This document shows, piece after piece, positions 1 to 6,603 of a DNA stretch of 9,423 nucleotides. Below the pieces are notes generated by a model, which worked only from the letters and a program-made list of their open reading frames with translations, had not been told where the DNA came from and did no database searches. The first letter of the stretch is position 1; each line of letters begins with the position of its first letter. Position numbers and translations under genes: made by a program. The stretch comes from Candidatus Poseidoniaceae archaeon (GTDB taxonomy: Archaea; Thermoplasmatota; Poseidoniia; Poseidoniales; Poseidoniaceae), in NCBI GenBank assembly GCA_013329925.1, contig DUJK01000145.1, forward strand, positions 1-9,423, in the 5' to 3' direction.

Positions 1-13
1 TGCTGGTTTTTCA

Positions 14-55
14 AATAAGGTCGAAAATACGGCCTTATTGACCAATAATTATTGG
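14..55. promoter_or_regulatory. Hairpin plus perfect palindrome upstream of the coiled-coil gene
   Basis: Two inverted repeats sit side by side. Positions 14-23 pair with 30-39 (10 bp, one G-T wobble, six-base loop AAAATA). Positions 42-55 read CCAATAATTATTGG, a perfect 14-base palindrome. The half-site CAATAA/TTATTG recurs at 35-40, 43-48 and 49-54, with a relaxed copy at 12-18. The hairpin could be a terminator of an unseen gene to the left or part of an operator. The palindrome overlaps the best TATA-like sequence for the next gene, so a repressor bound there would block TBP. Function is inferred; the symmetry is seen directly. Confidence 0.45.
44..53 (+). promoter_or_regulatory. Candidate TATA box of the coiled-coil gene
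   Basis: AATAATTATT is the most TATA-like stretch before the gene. An archaeal start site about 26 nt downstream would fall near 74-76, giving a leader of about 18 nt to the ATG at 93. The alternative TTG codon at 72 would then lie at or before the transcript start, which favours the ATG. Confidence 0.35.
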
Positions 56-92
56 GAAAGTTCAAGAGTGGTTGATTACCGATAGGCGTCGT

Positions 93-1358
93 ATGACAGT
101 CGGCTCTCCATCACCAAGCGGAATAAAACGTGTCGGTGATACTTCATCAGAAGAGCGTGCGGCGCTTGAAGGAATGTTACAAGGATATCCCGTTGAGCAA
201 CTCGTTGAAGAGGTGTTAATCGCTTGGGATGAGTTGGCTAAAAGAAACGAAGAAATGGTGTCTGTCAAACAGCGTTTACGGGTCATGGAACTTGATTTAG
301 CTGAGCGAGAAGATATGGTTGCTCCTGAAGTTGCTAGAATGAATGACTTGGAAAAAGAACTTGAAGAGCGTAGAAGCCAAATGGTTCATCTTGAAAGATT
401 ACTTTCTGATGCTAGGCAGGACTTAGCTGCTCAGCAATCCTCACTGTCAACTGAAGAACGTGCAAGGCTTCAAGACGAAGTTGAGAAATTAAACGTGCTA
501 ACTACAGAACAAGATGAGGTCATTGGTGAAATGGAGGGTAGAATTTCGCAGATGGTTGAAGCATTGGAAAGAGCGGCTGACGCTGGACTAACCTCTGTTA
601 CCGCAGATGAGGTTCGAAGTTTGAAAGCCCAGGTAGATCACATGACTAAGCAATATGAAGTTGAGCAATCAGCCAATAAAGCGTTAGAGGAAGAGCGTCA
701 GAGGCTCCGTGATATTGCTGATCGTTTGAGAGGTCTGCTTGATGCAAGAGATGGTCGATTAACCGAACTTGAGGAGCAATTAGAACGAGTTATGCAAGGT
801 CCGCGCTCAGTTTCCGCCGAACACGACTATCTAGTAGAGCAAATCGAAGAATTAAAACGCAGATTACTTGAAAGAAATCGTGAGTATGAGTCGCTAAGGC
901 GAAGAGAGCGCCGGTTGCACAGTGATGTGTTTGAACGCGATGAAAGAATTCAACAAATATCCTTGACAATGAGTGATTTAGAAGCAGCCCTTCAGGATAG
1001 AACTGCTGAGTTAAGAGAGTTAGAGGGTATGCGGGAAACCATGGCAAATGAGTTAGATTCGGTGCGCCGTGGTGAGAGAACCCGCGAAGTGGTTGGAAGA
1101 GTATTTGCTGACTCGCTATCACTAGTCAGAGGACATGATGAACGTGAGATGAAACGTGAAGTATATGCTAACTCTCCTGATGTTGAAAGAAAAATATCAA
1201 CTCCTAGTGTCGATGATATGGCCAACTTAGCTGAAGGCGGTAGAGTCAATCTTGACGTTGAAGAAACGGTTATTGAACCTGGAATGGATGTCGATGCTGA
1301 TAGGCCTGCTGCCCCAGGTGGCAGTGGCGATCCGGTAATTTTTGATGATGAAGATTAG
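93..1358 (+). CDS. Long coiled-coil protein with acidic tail, function unknown
   Basis: I do not recognise a named family. From the ATG at 93 the protein is 421 residues; a TTG at 72 in the same frame would add seven, but no signal supports it. It has no cysteine, one tryptophan, no signal peptide and no membrane segment, so it should be cytoplasmic. After a short Ser/Pro-rich N-terminus, about residues 20-235 are Glu/Arg/Leu-rich heptads, with a likely break at 161-170 (Ala-Asp-Ala-Gly-Leu-Thr-Ser-Val-Thr). A second break near 234-242 (GPRSVS) precedes another charged coil to about 330. The last 50 residues look disordered and acidic and end in FDDED. This layout suits a dimeric scaffold or SMC/cytoskeleton-like rod, but there is no ATPase domain and the role is open. 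It converges on the peroxiredoxin-like gene with a 20 bp gap and appears to be a single-gene unit. Confidence 0.85.
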   Translation: MTVGSPSPSGIKRVGDTSSEERAALEGMLQGYPVEQLVEEVLIAWDELAKRNEEMVSVKQRLRVMELDLAEREDMVAPEVARMNDLEKELEERRSQMVHLERLLSDARQDLAAQQSSLSTEERARLQDEVEKLNVLTTEQDEVIGEMEGRISQMVEALERAADAGLTSVTADEVRSLKAQVDHMTKQYEVEQSANKALEEERQRLRDIADRLRGLLDARDGRLTELEEQLERVMQGPRSVSAEHDYLVEQIEELKRRLLERNREYESLRRRERRLHSDVFERDERIQQISLTMSDLEAALQDRTAELRELEGMRETMANELDSVRRGERTREVVGRVFADSLSLVRGHDEREMKREVYANSPDVERKISTPSVDDMANLAEGGRVNLDVEETVIEPGMDVDADRPAAPGGSGDPVIFDDED

Positions 1359-1378
1359 TTATCCGCATCAATATGTAG

Positions 1379-1921
1379 TTATTCCCCTTTAGAGAAGGCA
1401 ATTAATTCATCGATAGATAGATGATCTGCTGTATCTTTACAATAATGCGCTTTCACTACTTTGCCATCCGCACCAATAAGAATGTCTACTGGGATAATAG
1501 AGAGTTTAGATATGGATAAGGTCAATGGAAAATAGCCTTTCAATGTTGCTTGCATGAATGTTAAAGGTGAACGGAGTGCGCCCCACAAAAATTTCCCAAA
1601 GGATCTTACTACTGAATTCTTTTCAAAATGTTCGTAAGATTCATCTGCGACAATGGTAAATGGTGCACTGTGTTTTTTCATCCGCTTGGTTAATTCACCT
1701 GCTTTAGCGTTGAAAACGCCGACCATTACTGTATCATCAGCAAACTCATTCCATCGCTTGACTATCCTATTGATGCGGATATTACAAAAGGGGCAAGATG
1801 AGAATCTGAAAAAGGTTAGTATTACGCGCTTACCTTTCATATCTGACATCTTGAATGTCGTTCCGTCTATTGCTGGCAAGGTGAGATTTGGCGCGTTGTC
1901 GCCAACCGTTAGCATGGGCAT
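1379..1921 (-). CDS. Peroxiredoxin-like (AhpC/TSA, thioredoxin-fold) protein
   Basis: This 180-residue cytoplasmic protein has the AhpC/TSA-type opening VGDNAPNLTLPAIDG (residues 6-20) and then the strand-and-helix start FFRFSSCPFCNIRI (37-50). The cysteines are C43 and C46, a CXXC pair. The likely cis-proline of the thioredoxin fold is P144 in SIIPVDILIG, followed by the usual DGKV turn. Family members reduce peroxides or act as thiol oxidoreductases; the CPFC pair and the absence of the typical 2-Cys Prx VCPTE motif place it with the peroxiredoxin-like (PRXL2/redoxin) group rather than classic AhpC. A third cysteine, C161, lies near the end. The ATG at 1921 and a second at 1915 (MPM) are both possible starts. 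It lies 48 bp downstream of GGGP synthase on the same strand and may be co-transcribed; a weak TATA-like TAACTTATG (1945-1953, minus strand) could give it its own nearly leaderless start. The exact substrate is unknown. Confidence 0.85.
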   Translation of the reverse strand: MPMLTVGDNAPNLTLPAIDGTTFKMSDMKGKRVILTFFRFSSCPFCNIRINRIVKRWNEFADDTVMVGVFNAKAGELTKRMKKHSAPFTIVADESYEHFEKNSVVRSFGKFLWGALRSPLTFMQATLKGYFPLTLSISKLSIIPVDILIGADGKVVKAHYCKDTADHLSIDELIAFSKGE

Positions 1922-1969
1922 GATTGATGTAAGTGAAATAAGAACATAAGTTAATCTCTATACTGCTGA

Positions 1970-2800
1970 TTAATCTGGCTCCCAGTTAACTAGTGCTAAG
2001 ATTTTGGTAATTTTACTAATCTTATCTCGTAAATCTGCAAGATCTGTTGCATCTTCTGTTAAAGTCCCCGTAACAATCCAATCAGCACCTGCTTCAGCAG
2101 CTAATTGTGCCTGTTGTGGAGTCCTAATTCCACCGCCTACCAACATAGTAAGTCCGGCAGTCGTCTTTGCCGATTTTATCAGTTCAGGGTTGACTTGAGT
2201 TTCTGCGCCGCTACCTGCTTCAAGATATAATAGTTTGAAACCATACATTGCGGCGGTTAGCGAATATGCTTTGACTAGTGAGGTATCATTAGGCATCACC
2301 AAATCTGCCTCGCCTACTTCGCCGACTTTTCCACCTGGGTGGCATACAACGTAGCCAGTTGGCAGCGCATCAACGCCGAATTTGTCAATGTAAGGTGCGC
2401 CACGTAGTTGTTCTCCAACTAGAAATCTGCGGCTATTGGAATTCATCAGCATCATGAATGTTATCGCGTCTGCTGCGGGAGATAGTGCGTGAGAGCCGCC
2501 GGGGAACAAGACTACTGGTATTTTCCACGTCTCTTCATTACTATCCGGTGATTGGCTGGCTGCGAAGGCTCGCAGTTCAAGGCCTTCTTGGATTGCTTGG
2601 CAAGTTGCGTGGACAATTTCATCGGGAGTGTCGGTAGAGCCCCCAACGAATATCATTTCAGACCCTGCTTCAACCGCAATGCATGCTCTCTCTGCAGCTG
2701 TTTCCGGGTTTTGTTTATCCGGGTCAATCAGGGTAACGTGTCGAGTTTTGCCAACCTTCTTAGTGACATAAGATAGAATGGATTCTTCATCACGCCTCAT
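1970..2800 (-). CDS. Geranylgeranylglyceryl phosphate synthase (GGGPS/PcrB family)
   Basis: This enzyme joins sn-glycerol-1-phosphate to geranylgeranyl diphosphate, making the first ether bond of archaeal membrane lipids (EC 2.5.1.41). From the ATG at 2800 it has 276 residues; a TTG at 2809 would add three but lies about where transcription should begin. TIM-barrel landmarks of the PcrB/GGGPS family are all present: LIDPDK (24-29), FVGGSTDT (51-58), LFPGGSHALS (98-107), YLEAGSGA (192-199), the phosphate-binding GGGIRT (222-227) and GADWIVTGT (238-246). It is a little longer than many relatives because of a hydrophilic insert around residues 80-92 (SQSPDSNEE). A TATA-like CTAATATG on the minus strand at about 2830-2837 would give a leader of about 8-10 nt. 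The gene is divergent from the ABC exporter and heads a possible two-gene unit with the peroxiredoxin-like gene. Confidence 0.95.
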   Translation of the reverse strand: MRRDEESILSYVTKKVGKTRHVTLIDPDKQNPETAAERACIAVEAGSEMIFVGGSTDTPDEIVHATCQAIQEGLELRAFAASQSPDSNEETWKIPVVLFPGGSHALSPAADAITFMMLMNSNSRRFLVGEQLRGAPYIDKFGVDALPTGYVVCHPGGKVGEVGEADLVMPNDTSLVKAYSLTAAMYGFKLLYLEAGSGAETQVNPELIKSAKTTAGLTMLVGGGIRTPQQAQLAAEAGADWIVTGTLTEDATDLADLRDKISKITKILALVNWEPD

Positions 2801-2904
2801 TGCACTCAAACCTTGCTTTCATAATCACCGCATATTAGTTCCGGAGAATATTTTCGCTATGGGTTGAATCACGGTGTTATCAATGAAAACCGTTTGGCCA
2901 GTTC
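2801..2904. promoter_or_regulatory. Divergent promoter region, GGGP synthase / ABC exporter
   Basis: This gap of about 104 bp must drive both neighbours. The minus-strand TATA-like CTAATATG lies about 33 nt from the GGGP synthase ATG. For the exporter, TATTTT at 2849-2854 would give a leader of roughly 28 nt; a weaker TTATCA at 2877-2882 would make it nearly leaderless. ATAATCACCG (2821-2830) and CGGTGTTAT (2872-2880) form an imperfect inverted repeat flanking both candidate boxes, and AATCAC also repeats directly at 2823 and 2867. Operator function is a guess. Confidence 0.4.
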
Positions 2905-4677
2905 ATGGCGGAAGTAGGCCCATTCAGACGTTTGCTTTCACACATGCAGGGGCACAAAAAAACAATTCGTCTTGCTTCATTCTGTTCTGTTACCAATAAA
3001 ATATGGGATTTAGCGCCGCCGTTGCTAATTGGTTTGGCTGTTGATGTCGTTGTTTTACAAGAAGATTCTTTTCTTGCTGGATTGGGATTTGCCGACCCCT
3101 GGAACCAATTAATACTGCTTTCAATACTGACTTTTGCCATTTGGGGCCTTGAATCTTTATTCGAATATTTTTATGGGGTATTATGGCGAAACTTAGCGCA
3201 AACAGTGCAGCACGAGTTGCGACTAGACACTTTTAATCATGTTCAAAAACAAGGCATGGGATGGTTTGATGAACGGCAAAAGGGGGATATTTTAGCAATC
3301 TTGAACGATGACATCAATCAATTAGAACGATTCTTGGATAAGGGGGCAAATGATCTGCTCCAGGTTTCCACTACGGTTATTGTTGTTGGCGCGGTATTTC
3401 TATTCATCTCATGGGAGGTTGCTATGTTAGCAATTTTGCCAATTCCGTTAATCGTTTGGGGGTCATTCAAGTATCAACGTAGCCTTGAGCCTAAGTACGC
3501 TGAGGTTAGAGATGCTGCTGGTAAGATGAATGCTCTGTTGGAAAATGATTTGTCTGGTATGTCGACTATTCAGTCATTCACTTCTGAAGATATTGAAGTT
3601 GCTAGGGTTGGGGCACTCAGTGAAGCATATCGGCAAGCCAATAAGAAGGCGATACGGTTGTCTGCAGCATTTACCCCACTCATCCGTATGGCCATTCTCT
3701 GTGGTTTTACCGCTACACTACTGCTTGGTGGATGGTACACTCTAGAAGGAGTTCTAGCTGTTGGGGCGTATTCAGTGCTGGTCTTTATGACTCAAAGACT
3801 ACTTTGGCCTTTGACTAGACTAGGGGAAACATTTGATCTCTATCAAAGAGCAATGGCTTCCTCTACTAGGGTGTTAGATGTCTTGACTTCAGAAATAGAA
3901 ATATCTCAAGGTGACGTAAAACCAAATAAAGACAAAATCATGAAAAGCGATATCAGGTTTAAAAATGTCGATTTTGCCTACACTAACCGAGATAATACAT
4001 TTACTAAATTATCATTGAAAATACCGGCTGGTAAAACCACGGGTATTGTCGGCTCTACTGGTGCAGGTAAGACTACTCTAACTAGGCTATTGCTTCGTTT
4101 TGCCCAACCGAATGGAGGGAGTATTGTATGGGGGGGAGCGCCAATAGATGAGTGGTCTCTATCCCATCTAAGGTCGTCTATTGCATTGGTCGAACAACAC
4201 ATCACATTATTTCCAACCACTATACTTGAAAATATAAGATACGGTGATGCGACTGCAACTGATGAGCAAGTATTGCGCGCGGCCGATACTGCAGAAGTAA
4301 GTGAATTTGTTAATTCTCTTCCCGAAGGATGGAGTACAATGGTTGGAGAGGGTGGGTACCGGTTATCTGGAGGCCAAAGACAGCGGTTGGCAATTGCCAG
4401 GGCGGTACTGAAAGATGCTCCTTTGTTGATATTAGATGAAGCTACCTCAGCGGTTGATAATGAGACGGAGGCAGCGCTGCAAAGATCTATTGAGTTGGTA
4501 TCTAAGAACAGAACTACTGTCATTATAGCTCATCGATTGTCGACCATTCGCAATGCAGATACAATACTGGTAATGGATAATGGTCAAATTGTTGAGAGTG
4601 GAACTCATGACGAATTAATAGCAAATGGTGGCATTTACCATGGATTATGGGCTGTGCAAACTGGAAAAAGGTTGTAA
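2905..4677 (+). CDS. ABC half-exporter, permease fused to ATPase (MsbA/MDR-like)
   Basis: This 590-residue half-transporter should work as a homodimer that uses ATP to export a lipid, drug or other hydrophobic substrate. Residues 15-320 form the exporter-type membrane domain, with about six helices and coupling-helix-like regions near 120-135 (GWFDERQKGDIL) and 215-235. The ATPase domain follows, complete in every motif: aromatic A-loop Y359, Walker A GSTGAGKT (383-390), Q-loop Q431, signature LSGGQ (487-491), Walker B LLILDE (507-512), D-loop SAVD (515-518) and H-loop H543. Nothing is broken, so it should be active. The ATG at 2905 is the first start after an in-frame stop at 2884-2886; there is no clear Shine-Dalgarno. 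Substrate cannot be read from sequence. Lying next to GGGP synthase makes a lipid cargo attractive but unproven. The rhodopsin starts 72 bp downstream under its own promoter. A run of seven G at 4130-4136 lies in the ATPase part. Confidence 0.95.
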   Translation: MAEVGPFRRLLSHMQGHKKTIRLASFCSVTNKIWDLAPPLLIGLAVDVVVLQEDSFLAGLGFADPWNQLILLSILTFAIWGLESLFEYFYGVLWRNLAQTVQHELRLDTFNHVQKQGMGWFDERQKGDILAILNDDINQLERFLDKGANDLLQVSTTVIVVGAVFLFISWEVAMLAILPIPLIVWGSFKYQRSLEPKYAEVRDAAGKMNALLENDLSGMSTIQSFTSEDIEVARVGALSEAYRQANKKAIRLSAAFTPLIRMAILCGFTATLLLGGWYTLEGVLAVGAYSVLVFMTQRLLWPLTRLGETFDLYQRAMASSTRVLDVLTSEIEISQGDVKPNKDKIMKSDIRFKNVDFAYTNRDNTFTKLSLKIPAGKTTGIVGSTGAGKTTLTRLLLRFAQPNGGSIVWGGAPIDEWSLSHLRSSIALVEQHITLFPTTILENIRYGDATATDEQVLRAADTAEVSEFVNSLPEGWSTMVGEGGYRLSGGQRQRLAIARAVLKDAPLLILDEATSAVDNETEAALQRSIELVSKNRTTVIIAHRLSTIRNADTILVMDNGQIVESGTHDELIANGGIYHGLWAVQTGKRL

Positions 4678-4711
4678 AATCCCGTAAATGTTTGGTTGAA
4701 ATTAACATTCC

Positions 4712-4719
4712 TTTATATG
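4712..4719 (+). promoter_or_regulatory. TATA box of the proteorhodopsin gene
   Basis: TTTATATG is centred about 35 nt before the ATG at 4750, so transcription should start near 4740 with a leader of about 9 nt. It is the clearest TATA-like element in the window. It argues that the rhodopsin is transcribed independently of the exporter, and that an in-frame GTG at 4726, which lies between the box and the start site, is not used. Confidence 0.55.
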
Positions 4720-4749
4720 TGATTAGTGCTCGTCGACTGTTTGATAAAA

Positions 4750-5559
4750 ATGTTTAAATCAAATTTGAAGAGAACATCAAGCCTGCTTTTGATCGGAACC
4801 CTCGGCCTTTTGGCAATTGGAAACGTTAGTGCAAACGTAGCCGGAGATGGATACATGGATGAGACCGATATGGTCGCTGTATCTTTCTGGCTTGCAACTG
4901 CAATGATGCTAGCATCTACCGTTTTCTTCATGCTAGAACGCCAAAATGTAGCGCCTAAGTGGCGTACATCAATGACCGTTGCTGCACTAGTTACTGGTGT
5001 TGCATGGTACCACTACACCTACATGAGGAAGCATTGGGAGAAATTCGAAGACTCCCCACTAGTTATGAGATATATTGACTGGTTGATTACTGTACCACTC
5101 CAAGTTTCTGAGTTCTACCTAATTCTTGCTGCTATTGGAGTTGCATCTGCTGCTCTATTCTGGAGACTCTTCGGTGCTTCTATAGTCATGCTAGTTGCTG
5201 GTTTCCTATCAGAATCTGATATTGAAGCAGTTGACGGAATGGAATGGCCATTGTTTATTGTCGGTGTACTGGCTTGGGGATACATCATCTACGAGCTATG
5301 GGCTGGTGACGCAAAGGAGAAAGTCAGCGGTGCAAGTGAAGGTACACAATTCGCTTTCAAGGCTATGGCAATCATCCTAACAGTCGGATGGGCAATTTAC
5401 CCAATCGGATGGATCATGGGACAAGATGCTAGTACTTCTGGAATTGAGAACCTAAACATCCTCTACAACATAGCTGACGTAGTCAACAAGACTGCCTTCG
5501 GTATGATGGTCTGGTATGCTGCAACAATGGATACCAAAGCATCTGGATCTGAAGAGTGA
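4750..5559 (+). CDS. Proteorhodopsin, light-driven proton pump, blue-tuned type
   Basis: From the ATG at 4750 the protein has 269 residues. It starts with a signal peptide (K/R-rich start, hydrophobic core, probable cleavage after VSA near residue 29), followed by seven membrane helices. Key residues, with SAR86 green-proteorhodopsin numbering in brackets: Schiff-base proton acceptor D110 (D97), its partner H88 (H75), T114 (T101), proton donor E121 (E108) and retinal lysine K247 (K231) in VVNKTAFG. The D-T-E set marks an outward proton pump rather than a sodium or chloride pump or a sensor. The spectral-tuning site holds Q118 (105), codon 5101-5103, which predicts blue absorption (about 490 nm in studied homologues). 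F169 occupies the helix-E place where carotenoid-antenna rhodopsins have glycine, so an antenna is not expected; I aligned this by eye. Codon use differs from neighbours: 11 of 13 Phe are TTC and 9 of 11 Tyr are TAC, as in highly expressed genes. No retinal-synthesis gene is nearby. Confidence 0.97.
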   Translation: MFKSNLKRTSSLLLIGTLGLLAIGNVSANVAGDGYMDETDMVAVSFWLATAMMLASTVFFMLERQNVAPKWRTSMTVAALVTGVAWYHYTYMRKHWEKFEDSPLVMRYIDWLITVPLQVSEFYLILAAIGVASAALFWRLFGASIVMLVAGFLSESDIEAVDGMEWPLFIVGVLAWGYIIYELWAGDAKEKVSGASEGTQFAFKAMAIILTVGWAIYPIGWIMGQDASTSGIENLNILYNIADVVNKTAFGMMVWYAATMDTKASGSEE

Positions 5560-6603
5560 TTACCGAACAGTAAGTTTGCCAATAAGGTACTCAATGGTTA
5601 GCCATTGATATCTATTGCAAAAATATGCGAAGATGAGCCAGGTGGTGGTGAATAATACCACTGCCTGGCTCGCTTCCATTATCGTCCAATTTCTTTCATT
5701 CTCTAAGTTAGATAAATAAGTTAGAGGAATAAAATGTACAACATAAACGGTTAGTGAAACCTTGCCTGCTTGTTCAAACAATAATATATTCAATTCCTGT
5801 ACAATCAACCAAAGAATGAGTACACCTGTAATAGCTGCGATCATAAAACTAAAATTGGCTGGAAAGAAGTTTAGATAATCCCCCTCTGAAGGGTGTGCCC
5901 AAACTTTAGAATTCATAACTGCCAGATATAGCGTAACAATACAATAGGAAATTCCAACCAGTATCACACTTAATGTGGTGTTATTCCTTGGGAGTGTTTT
6001 ACCCTCCTCCTTAACAAAACTCCCAAGGAATGCACCAATCACACAGAAACAAATCCAAGGAAACACTGGGTAGGTTCCAGTAAATAACGCCAAGTTAATC
6101 AGCTGTAGTACGTCTTTTACCACAATCCTAGAATCCCAGTTACTACTTCCTTGAAACTCAATAAGGAAACTATTTATCATGAACATTCCAACTATTAAGC
6201 CGTTGAAAATTAGCATATTCTTGATTGACGCCCCGGCTTTCATAATCACTGGCTTGGCCAGTAGTAACAAGGCGAATAGTGATAAAATTCCAGGTGAGTA
6301 AGGATCGTAGAGGTGTGGAGAACATAGATTCACTATAAATTGAAGAATTACCAGTATCCCTGCTTTAGTTAATGTTGCCTTTCTAGCGCTACTAGAGTTA
6401 TACATTCCCCAACCAAATATTGTAACAAATAATGGTGCGGCAAGTCCACCAAGTCCTGCAACTATGTATGCCAGAGTTGAGGTTTGTGTCGTATTAGATG
6501 TATTCCAAGTAGCTGCAGCATGGACCATGACCATCAATAATACTGCCAGCCCTCTCAAGGAATCTATTTCTCTAAACCGAATGCTGTTTGCCATTTTAAT
6601 CAT
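5560..6603 (-). CDS. Polytopic membrane acyltransferase-like protein (HGSNAT/DUF418-like)
   Basis: This 347-residue protein has about ten hydrophobic helices. It opens with REIDSLRGLAVLLMVMVH (residues 11-28), the R-x-x-D-x-x-RG...H signature shared by heparan-glucosaminide acetyltransferase-like (DUF1624), DUF418/YeiB and acyltransferase-3 membrane families. Other family-like segments are GTYPVFPWICFCVIGAFLG (176-194) and GKVSLTVYVVHF (280-291). By homology it would move an acyl, probably acetyl, group across or at the membrane onto a sugar or lipid; the real substrate is unknown and I cannot choose firmly among these families. The ATG at 6603 overlaps the purQ stop as ATGA, which suggests translational coupling; a second ATG at 6594 is the alternative. 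Its TAA directly abuts the rhodopsin stop with no spacer. An inverted repeat lies inside the gene at 5983-6031. Confidence 0.8.
   Translation of the reverse strand: MIKMANSIRFREIDSLRGLAVLLMVMVHAAATWNTSNTTQTSTLAYIVAGLGGLAAPLFVTIFGWGMYNSSSARKATLTKAGILVILQFIVNLCSPHLYDPYSPGILSLFALLLLAKPVIMKAGASIKNMLIFNGLIVGMFMINSFLIEFQGSSNWDSRIVVKDVLQLINLALFTGTYPVFPWICFCVIGAFLGSFVKEEGKTLPRNNTTLSVILVGISYCIVTLYLAVMNSKVWAHPSEGDYLNFFPANFSFMIAAITGVLILWLIVQELNILLFEQAGKVSLTVYVVHFIPLTYLSNLENERNWTIMEASQAVVLFTTTWLIFAYFCNRYQWLTIEYLIGKLTVR
5983..6031. repeat. Perfect 13-bp inverted repeat inside the acyltransferase-like gene
   Basis: Arms 5983-5995 (ATTCCTTGGGAGT) and 6019-6031 (ACTCCCAAGGAAT) are exact reverse complements around 23 bases; three further A-T pairs can form after a one-base bulge. 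On the coding (minus) strand the loop shows AAGGAGGAGGG, which looks like a strong Shine-Dalgarno. The DNA encodes the hydrophilic loop around residues 191-208, so the frame is intact. Whether the RNA hairpin matters is unknown. Confidence 0.6.

Noticed and set aside
72..92. TTG start for the coiled-coil protein
   Set aside because: It would fall at or before the predicted transcript start, and the ATG at 93 is available in the same frame.
2801..2809. TTG start for GGGP synthase
   Set aside because: The ATG at 2800 is nine bases inside, fits the TATA spacing, and no family-conserved residue is lost.
4130..4136. Run of seven G as a possible phase-variable tract or frameshift in the ABC exporter
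   Set aside because: The frame is intact, it encodes an expected Trp-Gly-Gly turn in the ATPase domain, and all later motifs follow in frame.
4726..4749. Earlier GTG start for proteorhodopsin, adding eight residues
   Set aside because: It lies between the TATA box and the predicted transcript start, and the extra residues would precede a normal signal peptide.
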